The position numbers were made by a program, and so were the translations under genes. The notes under the pieces are model-generated. The model was not told the origin of the DNA and ran no database searches. It saw only the letters and a program-made list of their open reading frames with translations. Below are positions 7,660 to 13,489 of a DNA stretch of 13,489 nucleotides, piece after piece (position 1 is the stretch's first letter; the number at the start of each line of letters is the position of its first letter). The stretch lies in contig JAQVZK010000021.1 in NCBI GenBank assembly GCA_028708195.1, positions 1-13,489 of the forward strand. The letters are read 5' to 3'. Source of the stretch: Desulfovibrio sp. (GTDB lineage: Bacteria > Desulfobacterota > Desulfovibrionia > Desulfovibrionales > Desulfovibrionaceae).

Positions 7660-8523
7660 ATGAAATTTCGTATACTGGGCCTTGCCCTGACCATAGCGAT
7701 GCTGTTCGCCGTGAACGCCACAGCCAAGGATGCCAAAGAAAACAAGAATCTCAACATGGTCTATGTGGAATGGGACTGCGCCAATGCCTCAAGCCACCTG
7801 GCCAAAGCCGTACTTGAAGACAAGCTTGGCTATAAGGTCGAACTGCTGCCGGTTACGCTCCCCATTCTTTGGACGAGCCTCGCCACCGGTGACGCCGACG
7901 CTATGGTAACGGCATGGCTGCCCAGCTCCCACAAGGATATGTACAACAAGCATAAAGACGATGTGGAAGTTCTGGGCAAGCTCACTGACGGCGCGCGCCT
8001 GGGGCTTGCCGTGCCCGATTACGTCCCCCTGCGTTCGGTGGAAGAGCTGAAAGCCAATGCCGACAAATTCAAGGGGCAGATCATTGGCATTGACCCCGGC
8101 GCAGGCATCATGGTTCTTACCGAAAAGCTTATGAAAGATTATGGTCTTGATAATATGGAACTGATGGAAGGCAGTGACGCCATCATGACATCCAGCCTGG
8201 CCGAGGCTATCCGCAACAAAGAGTGGGTCGTCATCACCGCATGGTCGCCCCATTGGCTTTTTGGCCGCTGGAATATGCACTATCTTGAAGACCCCAAGGG
8301 CAGCCTTGGCGGTGAGGAAGGCATTTATAACGTGGGGCGCAAAGACCTGAAAAAGGACCATCCCGACGCGCACGCCTTTTTGACCAAGTTTGCGTATGCA
8401 AACCCGAATCAGCTGCAGCAGCTCATGGCCTGGAATAAAGAAAAAGGCGCGGACCCGATGAAAAATGCCCGCAAATTCATGCAGGAACACCCGGAACTGG
8501 TGGAAGCCTGGCTGAAAAAATAG
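7660..8523 (+). CDS. proX: Periplasmic glycine betaine-type substrate-binding protein
   Basis: This 287-residue solute-binding protein of the OpuAC family delivers substrate to the permease. Residues 1-22 form a signal peptide (MKFR, a hydrophobic core, then VNATA before KD). There is no lipobox cysteine, so the mature protein should be soluble in the periplasm. The OpuAC pattern is clear: VEWDCANASSHLA (36-48), LPILWTSLATGDADAMVTAWLPSSH (67-91), GIDPGAGIM (143-151) and VVITAWSPHWLFGRWNMHYL (190-209). Trp38, 71, 86, 195 and 199 are candidates for the aromatic cage that holds a quaternary amine. AAGGAAG five bases upstream supports the start. The 201-base gap from the permease gene and the sigma-54-like site suggest separate control. 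Confidence 0.9.
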   Translation: MKFRILGLALTIAMLFAVNATAKDAKENKNLNMVYVEWDCANASSHLAKAVLEDKLGYKVELLPVTLPILWTSLATGDADAMVTAWLPSSHKDMYNKHKDDVEVLGKLTDGARLGLAVPDYVPLRSVEELKANADKFKGQIIGIDPGAGIMVLTEKLMKDYGLDNMELMEGSDAIMTSSLAEAIRNKEWVVITAWSPHWLFGRWNMHYLEDPKGSLGGEEGIYNVGRKDLKKDHPDAHAFLTKFAYANPNQLQQLMAWNKEKGADPMKNARKFMQEHPELVEAWLKK

Positions 8524-8550
8524 GCTGATCCCATTACCGGCATTGAAGCC

Positions 8551-8680
8551 AATACGAACTTGCAATGCTTCAGCGCAGTAAAAAGGCCCCCGGCGCTTTG
8601 CTTTGCCCTGTCAGTCAGACATGGGCAGACCTGATCGCCGGGGGCCTTTTTACTGCGCTGAAGCATTGCAAGTTCGTATT
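8551..8680. repeat. Perfect 45-bp inverted repeat with a 40-base spacer; inner part is a terminator
   Basis: Bases 8551-8595 are the exact reverse complement of 8636-8680. The inner 11 bp (GGCCCCCGGCG with CGCCGGGGGCC) followed by TTTTT (8647-8651), and preceded by AAAAA on the other side, make a bidirectional rho-independent terminator that would close the betaine transporter group. The 40-base spacer can fold its own small hairpin (8605-8612 with 8618-8626, one bulge). The 34 outer base pairs are more than a terminator needs. No target-site duplication is evident at the ends. Confidence 0.9.
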
Positions 8681-8694
8681 TGACCTCGTATAAC
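8666..8694 (+). promoter_or_regulatory. Candidate sigma-70 promoter for the FUSC-like gene
   Basis: TTGCAA (8666-8671) and TATAAC (8689-8694) are separated by exactly 17 bases, with four and five matches to the -35 and -10 consensus. The -35 lies in the right arm of the 45-bp inverted repeat, just after the terminator. Transcription would start near 8701, about 70 bases ahead of the gene. Confidence 0.4.
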
Positions 8695-8771
8695 ACGTTA
8701 CTGTAGCATATTGGGAATAATTATCTGCTATAAACTCTTCAGCCTGCCTTTGCAGACCGCCCGGAGCCTGC

Positions 8772-9767
8772 ATGCCCATATCTTCCCAAAATCGCAACTT
8801 CATGATTCGCGGCGTTCTTTACATGCTGGGCATGTGCATTCCCATCACCATAAGCCAGATTTGGAACAAGCCGGATGTTGCTTTGCTTGGCGCATTGGGG
8901 GCGCTGTTTGCCCTGTTTATTGCGCCACGCTACACCCCCTTGCCGCGAGTATTATGCATTGGCACTGGCGGCCTGCTTGTGTGCCTGGCCGCCTCAGTTG
9001 GCGTGCTGACCCAGGGGAATAATGATCTTGCCCTCATCCCCCTTGTGCTGTTCAGCTGGCTGGCAGCCCTGCCCCGCCCCGAGCAGGCCTACCTCAGCCT
9101 TGTGTTTAAAAATATGGGTGCAGCTGCCCTGCTTACCCATTTTGGCATGGTCAGCTCGCTAATATCTGCGGAACTTTTTATGGCAGGTCTGGCTTTTGGC
9201 GCGCTGCTCAGCGTGCTTGGCATCCAGTTTGGCAGCGGCCAAGGCGTTGGAGCGAGCCCCTTTGAAGAGTTTGCGGCTTTTAAAAGCGGTACCACAAACG
9301 ACCGCCTCTTCGGCATGGCGGTGCCACTGACGGTGTTGATTTGCACTCTGGCCGCGCGTGGTCTTGCGTTCAGCCACCCTGCCTGGGTTGGACTGACCGT
9401 GCTTTTTGTCATGCACAGCAATGGCGCTACTGAGCTGCGCCGCATCCGCGACCGCGCTTTGGGCACGGTGCTGGGCGTTATTGCTATGGGCCCTGTTATC
9501 TTCAGCATTACCAACCCGTTGCCGCTGGCCATTTTTATTGGTCTGGCCGCTCTTTTTATTCCTTACGCGCAAGCAGGGCACTACATGCTGTTCAGCTTCG
9601 TTATCACCGTTATTGTGCTGCTGCTTATTGATCTGGCCATGTTGAATGCAGGTGGTGATATTTCTTTGCTGCGCTGGCGACTGCTTGACACCCTGCTGGC
9701 CTGTGGTGGCGTTCTTATATCCAACCTGATTCTCCGGCTGATAGAGCGTAAACAAACCCACAACTAA
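8772..9767 (+). CDS. FUSC-like integral membrane protein
   Basis: This 331-residue protein has about ten hydrophobic segments arranged as two similar halves. The first runs roughly from residue 12 to 150. A hydrophilic loop with GQGVGASPFEEFAAFKSGTTNDR follows (156-178), then the second half (180-323). In the second half, AWVGLTVLFVMHSNGATELRRIRDRALGTVLGVIAMG-type wording (204-240) matches the FUSC_2/aromatic-acid-exporter pattern, where a conserved Arg-rich loop precedes GTxLG. FUSC proteins are mostly efflux components for small acids or fusaric acid. This copy lacks the large cytoplasmic domain of YccS/AaeB-type members and has no HlyD-like partner in the window, so substrate and direction are unknown. 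GGAG five bases upstream supports the start. It appears to be transcribed alone. Confidence 0.65.
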   Translation: MPISSQNRNFMIRGVLYMLGMCIPITISQIWNKPDVALLGALGALFALFIAPRYTPLPRVLCIGTGGLLVCLAASVGVLTQGNNDLALIPLVLFSWLAALPRPEQAYLSLVFKNMGAAALLTHFGMVSSLISAELFMAGLAFGALLSVLGIQFGSGQGVGASPFEEFAAFKSGTTNDRLFGMAVPLTVLICTLAARGLAFSHPAWVGLTVLFVMHSNGATELRRIRDRALGTVLGVIAMGPVIFSITNPLPLAIFIGLAALFIPYAQAGHYMLFSFVITVIVLLLIDLAMLNAGGDISLLRWRLLDTLLACGGVLISNLILRLIERKQTHN

Positions 9768-9895
9768 AACAGGCAGAAGCCCGTAATATAACGAAATAAC
9801 AACAATTAAAGCCTTCTATTTATCTTTAAAACCTTGCAGGACAGAGCCTGTATAAACTTTTAGTTGATAAAACCCTTGCCAGATTACCACAAGCT

Positions 9896-9914
9896 TGTTA
9901 GCTTGAGCCTAACA
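9896..9914. promoter_or_regulatory. Inverted repeat, candidate operator upstream of the S24 repressor gene
   Basis: TGTTAG (9896-9901) and CTAACA (9909-9914) form a perfect inverted repeat with a seven-base centre, and overlap the ten-base palindrome ACAAGCTTGT (9889-9898). They lie about 150 bases ahead of the repressor start in an otherwise gene-free 293-base spacer. CI/LexA-like repressors usually bind such dyads in their own promoter region, so this is a reasonable autoregulatory site, but nothing else supports it. Confidence 0.3.
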
Positions 9915-10060
9915 CATCTGTTTTCGCAGGCCGTGCAGCCAGCGGGCAGTCACAAAGCTCACCGCCAAAACTTTCCAGCCCATATGTGTGGGTTGACCCA
10001 AGCCCACCGCGCGGCATGCCCAGCCTGATGGCACTGTTGACGCGGTTTCGAGAGGCAAGC

Positions 10061-10750
10061 ATGACCGATAAAACTGAATTTGAAGCCACGTTACAAAGGC
10101 TTATGCTGGCTCTGAACGCCACAAGCGATGCAGAACTTGCGCGCGCCCTAGGTATCACACCGCAATCCGTCAGCGGCGCACGCAAACGGGGCGAAGTGCC
10201 GCCAGCCTGGATACAGGCCTGCGCGGCAGAAACCGAGGTAAATGCCCACTGGTTGTTTTTCGGCAGCGGCCCCATGCGCCTTCCAGAAGCGGCTGAGGGT
10301 GAATTGCCGGCTACCCCGGCCGATTGCGAAACTGACCTTATTCATGTTCCCCTGGCCGAAGCCCGCCTTTCTGCGGGTACGGGCAGCCTTGAAGTCAGCG
10401 AGCGTAGTGACGACAGCTACGCCTTCAGGGGAGATTTTTTGCGCCGCAAGGGCAACCCCAGACGCATGGTTTTAATGCGCGTATCCGGCGACAGCATGGT
10501 GCCAGAAATTTTTGATAACGACCTTGTGCTGCTCGACAAGGGCCAAACAGAAATCAGCCCTGGCCGCCTGTATGCGGTTGGCTTTGAAGACGCCATTTAT
10601 ATCAAACGAATAGACAAGTTGCCCGGCCAAATCATACTGCACAGTGTCAACCCCGCCTATCCGCCCGTCGCCCTTGACTTGCGCGGCGACATCGCCGACC
10701 AGTTCAGGGTTATCGGCAGGGTTCTCTGGTCAGGTAGAGAATACCGCTAG
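10061..10750 (+). CDS. CI-like repressor with helix-turn-helix and S24 (LexA-type) peptidase domain
   Basis: This 229-residue regulator has a phage-CI-type helix-turn-helix at about 22-44 (SDAELARALGITPQSVSGA) and a C-terminal S24 peptidase domain. The catalytic pair is visible: Ser145 in VSGDSM and Lys182 in IYIKRI. Ala105-Gly106 in ARLSAGTG is at the usual Ala-Gly cleavage position between the two domains, so RecA-stimulated self-cleavage is possible. I chose the start at 10061 because AGAGG lies five bases upstream; an in-frame ATG at 9986 would add 25 residues that do not look like this family and has no ribosome site. No phage gene is in the window, so this is either a chromosomal stress regulator or a relic of a lost element. 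Its targets are unknown. Confidence 0.85.
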   Translation: MTDKTEFEATLQRLMLALNATSDAELARALGITPQSVSGARKRGEVPPAWIQACAAETEVNAHWLFFGSGPMRLPEAAEGELPATPADCETDLIHVPLAEARLSAGTGSLEVSERSDDSYAFRGDFLRRKGNPRRMVLMRVSGDSMVPEIFDNDLVLLDKGQTEISPGRLYAVGFEDAIYIKRIDKLPGQIILHSVNPAYPPVALDLRGDIADQFRVIGRVLWSGREYR

Positions 10751-10907
10751 GGCGAGGGTTCGCAGGTGCACGCCATTTGCTGAGGGTTAGCGCTCGCAGG
10801 AACATACCATTCTAGCCGAATCAGTTATGCCTTCGTGCCCCCTTGCGCCCCCCAGGTCGTGCGCGTACACTGCAGGCGTAAGTGCTATTTCCATTAAGGA
10901 GTGCAGG

Positions 10908-11537
10908 ATGTTGCGAAACTGGTTGACGTTTTTTCGCGTGATTTTGCCTGTTTTTACCATTCTGGCTCTGCTGGCCTCTGTCTTGCCCGCTGTCAGCGCG
11001 CAAAGCCCCACTGGTGCCCCACCTGCCAAAACCAATTCCACCGTGACTCCTTCCAAAGCCAATGTTCAGGCAAGCCCTGCCAATAATGCGCCAGCCAGCG
11101 CTAAATCTGACACCGCGCCAAAAGCTGTAGCAGGCGCTGAGGCAGACGCTGCGCAGGACAAAGATCAGGACAAAGACCAGGACGACATGTCTCCGGCTCA
11201 GGCAGAAAGCCTCTTCAGCACTGAATACCAGACATGCATGGACAACGCCGCCGGAGTGACCACTGAAATGCAGGACTGCATCAATACAGAACAGGGGCGG
11301 TTGGAAAAAATCATAGCCTTCAGGCAGGTCGCACTGGATCCTGTGTTGGGGGAAGAAAGAAGCAAGGCCCTGCATGAGGCTGTCACTGCCTGGGAAGCCC
11401 TGCGCAAGCATGGCTCAACCGCCATGTATGACCCTGACGGTGGAACGCTCTCTCCCCTTATCGCCGCACTGTGGCACCTGGAACAGACCGCGCGCATGGC
11501 GCAATGGCTCAATAGTCTTGCCGAAAATGCGGAATGA
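10908..11537 (+). CDS. Exported protein with LprI/DUF1311-like domain
   Basis: This 209-residue protein has an N-terminal signal peptide (MLRNWLTFFR then a hydrophobic run, likely cut after AVSA at 31). A low-complexity Ala/Pro/Ser/Lys linker (32-82), an acidic DKDQDKDQDD patch (84-93) and a compact domain (100-205) follow. The domain reads YQTCMDNAAGVTTEMQDC, then a helix with AWEALRKHG (161-169), then DGGTLSPLIAALWHLEQTARMAQWL. This is the general layout of the LprI/DUF1311 family, some of whose members inhibit lysozyme. Only Cys110 and Cys124 are present; the second cysteine pair common in the family is missing. AAGGAG six bases before 10908 fixes the start; an ATG at 10827 in the same frame would bury the signal peptide. 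It is probably periplasmic; its function is unproven. Confidence 0.7.
   Translation: MLRNWLTFFRVILPVFTILALLASVLPAVSAQSPTGAPPAKTNSTVTPSKANVQASPANNAPASAKSDTAPKAVAGAEADAAQDKDQDKDQDDMSPAQAESLFSTEYQTCMDNAAGVTTEMQDCINTEQGRLEKIIAFRQVALDPVLGEERSKALHEAVTAWEALRKHGSTAMYDPDGGTLSPLIAALWHLEQTARMAQWLNSLAENAE
11154..11183 (+). repeat. 12-base tandem repeat, 2.5 copies, inside the exported-protein gene
   Basis: The unit CAGGACAAAGAY occurs at 11154-11165 and 11166-11177, followed by a half copy at 11178-11183. It encodes the QDKD repeats of the acidic linker. Whole units of 12 bases keep the frame, so copy number could vary between strains without breaking the gene. Confidence 0.8.
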
Positions 11538-11614
11538 CGCCGCCCTGCCAGCCTGGTGCTTGGCGGGAAATGGCATGGGCGCCGTGAGAGAAACGGCATT
11601 GGTTTTGTGCTAAA

Positions 11615-11630
11615 AACGGCCCTGGCCGTT
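11615..11630 (-). terminator. Small hairpin with a T-tract on the minus strand
   Basis: AACGGC and GCCGTT (11615-11620 and 11625-11630) form a perfect six-pair stem around CCTG. Read on the minus strand the stem is followed by TTTTTAG, as in a rho-independent terminator; on the plus strand only A residues precede it. It may be a backup terminator for the leftward two-component operon, or chance. Confidence 0.3.
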
Positions 11631-11692
11631 ACACTGACAAACCGCCCGTGGTGCCCCTCAACCAGCAGTCTGCATTCTCAACATGCTCAATA

Positions 11693-11753
11693 AACCAGCT
11701 CCCCTTGTGGCGGCAACGTGTTGTTTGCGTTGCCGCCACAAGGGGAGCTGGTT
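11693..11753. terminator. Perfect 26-bp hairpin between convergent genes
   Basis: Bases 11693-11718 pair without mismatch with 11728-11753 around a nine-base TGTTGTTTG loop. It lies 156 bases past the exported-protein gene and 165 bases past the end of the leftward kinase gene. There is no T-tract after the stem on either strand. Its place between convergent genes fits a transcription block or mRNA 3' protection. Confidence 0.6.
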
Positions 11754-11848
11754 ACATATCCACATACCGGCAATGATAAAATGACTGTTATTACCAGTTA
11801 TACAGTCCTATGTATTGCCACTCCTGCCTGCCCCCTTTAAACCATCAT

Positions 11849-11873
11849 AAAAAATCCCGGTCATGGCCGGGAT
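11849..11873 (-). terminator. Rho-independent terminator of the kinase/response-regulator operon
   Basis: ATCCCGG (11854-11860) and CCGGGAT (11867-11873) form the stem. Read on the minus strand the stem is followed directly by a run of T (the A-run at 11849-11854). It lies 45 bases past the stop of the kinase gene, the classic position for its terminator. Confidence 0.75.
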
Positions 11874-11917
11874 ATCTGCGTGTTTATGCCGAATCAAGGT
11901 GTCACCGGGGGCGGCCA

Positions 11918-13204
11918 TCAAAGGCCGCCACCCGGAAGACGAGTGCCTACAACCTGACCGGAGGTTGCAGGCATTTGTGCCAGAGGAAGGCTGAGGCAAA
12001 AAACAGCCCCCCCTTCCTGGCCATTGGCGGCAGAGAGTTCACCGCCGCGTGCGTGCGCCAGCGAACGGGCCACGGCAAGGCCGAGACCCGCAAAGCGTCC
12101 CATGTGGGATTGTGTGGCAGAACCGGGGCGCATGGTGCTGCAGCTGTGATCGTCATGGTATTGGACATGACCACCGCATCCGCTTTGAAGGGCACACGAA
12201 CTAAAAAATGGCTCAAAAATGTGTGGCATTATGTCTGGCGCTATGCCCGGGCCGTTGTCAGCGACGAGCAGATCGTACCACCTCCTGCCCTGTCCGTCAC
12301 GCCTTACCCTCACAGTTACTTGCACAAATCCACCGTGTGGCATGACATCCAGTGCATTCTCAAACAGATGCAAAAAAATTTGCCGTAACTCCGGGGCAGA
12401 GCCCCAGGGCCGCAAGGCCCCCTCCACCACAAGATCATCCGCCGCGTTTTCTCCATCTGGCAGGCAAGCCCCCGAAAGATCCACCAGGGGGCGCAGCCCT
12501 GTTGCCTCAAACCTGTGCCGCAGCAAATCTATCACTTCTTCAATAACAGCCCCAACGTCCAGCGGGCCGGTTCGCGCGTCCAGTCCATGCCCGACCATGA
12601 GCAATTTGCGGGTGATCTCGCGCACGCGCAGGCTTTGGCTGCTGATGGTCTTAACGGCCCCACGCATTTCATCAACATCTGGCAATGCCTCGGCTTCGGG
12701 CGCATCCAGACAGTCACGAATCAGCCCTGCAGCCTGTACCACGATATTCAACGGATTGTTTACTTCGTGGGCGACCCCTTCCGCCACGCGGCCCAGGCTG
12801 CGCCAGCGTGCGGCCTCAGCAAGGCGGGCAGCTTCTTGCCGAACGGCTGCCCTTTCGCGGGCCTTGTGGCATTCCTCCAGCACCTGCTCGATGTCCACAG
12901 GTTTGGAAAGCCAGTTAAAAGCACCCCGGCGCATGGCCTGCACCGCCTTGCCCATATCCGCCGCGCCTGAAAGCATGACCACATCCGTTTGTGGGTGCTT
13001 TTCGCGTATGATCTTGAGCAGAGCCACGCCGTCCATGCCGGGCAGCCCCACGTCAAGAAACACAAGGTCGGCAGGCCACGCATGCAAGACATGCAAAGCT
13101 TCGCTGGCGTCGTGGGCCGTGCGTGCTTCTATGCCACGCAGACCCAGGCGCTGAGCCAAAGGCCCGGCAAAAGCCAACTCGTCATCAACAATCAGCACGC
13201 GCAT
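11918..13204 (-). CDS. Response-regulator receiver fused to a histidine kinase
   Basis: This 428-residue soluble two-component protein carries a receiver domain first: acidic pair D7/D8, phospho-acceptor D51 in LVFLDVG, S79 and K101 in SKPVD. A coiled linker (about 108-135) and a dimerisation/phospho-acceptor helix with H146 in GVAHEVNNPLN follow. The ATPase domain has an N-box FENALD (281-286), G1 DNGPGIAP (316-323), F-box IFEPFF (329-334) and G2 GLGLAVA (373-379). No membrane span is present, so it is cytoplasmic and probably receives phosphate from another kinase or acts as its own phosphorelay. The ATP lid between F-box and G2 is expanded to almost 40 residues rich in Cys and His. GGGAG six bases before the ATG supports the start. 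A response-regulator gene lies 43 bases upstream in the same operon. Signal and target are unknown. Confidence 0.88.
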   Translation of the reverse strand: MRVLIVDDELAFAGPLAQRLGLRGIEARTAHDASEALHVLHAWPADLVFLDVGLPGMDGVALLKIIREKHPQTDVVMLSGAADMGKAVQAMRRGAFNWLSKPVDIEQVLEECHKARERAAVRQEAARLAEAARWRSLGRVAEGVAHEVNNPLNIVVQAAGLIRDCLDAPEAEALPDVDEMRGAVKTISSQSLRVREITRKLLMVGHGLDARTGPLDVGAVIEEVIDLLRHRFEATGLRPLVDLSGACLPDGENAADDLVVEGALRPWGSAPELRQIFLHLFENALDVMPHGGFVQVTVRVRRDGQGRRWYDLLVADNGPGIAPDIMPHIFEPFFSSCALQSGCGGHVQYHDDHSCSTMRPGSATQSHMGRFAGLGLAVARSLAHARGGELSAANGQEGGAVFCLSLPLAQMPATSGQVVGTRLPGGGL

Positions 13205-13247
13205 GGGCGCTCCCGTAAGACGGCCAGATCAGACCGCCGCCATGTTT

Positions 13248-13489
13248 CTATTTTTCGTGATTTTGCATGATATCCTTTTCGTTCAGCACATCGCGGGCGG
13301 AATCAAAATCGCCACCTTCGGCTAACGATACCGCCACCATGGCATTTTCCAGCTTGTCGCGGTATGCCATGCGGATACTGCCGAGCAGCTCATCAATGTC
13401 CATAGGTTTGCGCAGAAAATTATACGCGCCCATGCGGTAGGCAGTTTGCTCTTCAGCATCGCCGCCGTGCCCGGTTAAAATGATAACCT
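13248..13489 (-). CDS. Response regulator, C-terminal part (runs off the window)
   Basis: This is the end of a CheY-like receiver-domain protein whose N-terminal half, with the phospho-acceptor Asp, lies beyond base 13489. The frame stays open to the window edge. The readable part holds the conserved switch threonine in ILTGHGGD, the GAYNFLRKPMD motif with the invariant Lys-Pro, the last helix (DELLGSIRMAYRDKLENA) and a short tail, GGDFDSARDVLNEKD. There is no sign of a DNA-binding domain after the receiver, so it is probably a single-domain phosphorelay protein or has its output domain at the N-terminus. The stop is 43 bases before the start of the kinase gene, so the two are very likely one operon and may be partners. 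Confidence 0.85.
   Translation of the reverse strand, partial: VIILTGHGGDAEEQTAYRMGAYNFLRKPMDIDELLGSIRMAYRDKLENAMVAVSLAEGGDFDSARDVLNEKDIMQNHEK

Noticed and set aside
7789..8565. Minus-strand open frame of 258 codons
   Set aside because: Shadow of the betaine-binding-protein gene, which has a clear signal peptide and OpuAC motifs.
8551..8680. Insertion sequence or MITE with terminal inverted repeats
   Set aside because: No transposase and no target-site duplication next to the arms, so I call it an inverted repeat only.
9986..10060. Upstream in-frame start of the S24 repressor
   Set aside because: The extra 25 residues do not resemble the family, and the ribosome site AGAGG is correctly placed for the ATG at 10061.
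11810..12388. Plus-strand open frame of 192 codons
   Set aside because: It runs through the terminator hairpin and the 3' end of the kinase gene, with no ribosome site and no recognisable domain.
12219..13154. Plus-strand open frame of 311 codons
   Set aside because: It is antisense to the kinase gene; composition is Arg/Ser/Pro-rich without any domain.
1..13489. CRISPR array, tRNA or rRNA genes, prophage or toxin-antitoxin pair
   Set aside because: No spaced direct repeats, no cloverleaf or rRNA sequence, and no phage structural, integrase or toxin-like genes were seen.

Overview
The window looks like a chromosomal stretch of a delta-proteobacterial sulfate reducer, most likely Desulfovibrio or a close relative. 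This is inferred from a formate dehydrogenase operon with a heme-free NrfD-type membrane subunit, GC-rich genes separated by AT-richer spacers, stem-loops of a TTTTTACAAAA-centred style, and His kinase/response-regulator proteins of a kind common in that group. No sequence search was possible, so the assignment is by pattern recognition only.

Layout. (1) 1-4377, plus strand: a three-gene operon for a membrane-bound formate dehydrogenase. It has the catalytic molybdopterin subunit (its N-terminal part, including the expected Sec/Cys active site, lies before base 1), a four-cluster iron-sulfur subunit with a C-terminal membrane helix, and an NrfD/PsrC-like quinone-site subunit. The genes overlap by 11 and 1 bases. 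A perfect 24-bp hairpin follows. (2) 4378-5420: about 1 kb with no convincing gene, partly AT-rich, with two hairpins and short open stretches that may be gene remnants. (3) 5421-8523, plus strand: a glycine betaine/proline-type ABC importer (ATPase with CBS domains, permease, periplasmic binding protein). The binding-protein gene is set apart by 201 bases that contain a sigma-54-like promoter. A perfect 45-bp inverted repeat closes the group. (4) 8772-9767: a FUSC-like multi-span membrane protein whose likely -35 box lies inside the arm of that inverted repeat. (5) 10061-10750: a CI/LexA-like S24 repressor standing alone, with a palindromic candidate operator upstream. (6) 10908-11537: an exported protein with an LprI/DUF1311-like domain. 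(7) 11538-11917: a convergent intergenic region with a 26-bp perfect hairpin and a clear terminator for the opposite strand. (8) 11918-13489, minus strand: a REC-plus-histidine-kinase protein preceded in the same operon by a response regulator that runs off the window.

How the genes work together. The formate dehydrogenase probably oxidises formate on the periplasmic side and passes electrons through four [4Fe-4S] clusters to the membrane subunit and the menaquinone pool. The ABC importer probably takes up compatible solute under osmotic stress, with the CBS domains as the likely sensor. The S24 repressor, the exported protein and the two-component genes have no target visible here. I see no complete novel system. 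The strongest unusual signals are the series of long perfect hairpins at operon ends, the 45-bp inverted repeat with an embedded promoter, and a Cys/His-rich insert in the ATP lid of the kinase.
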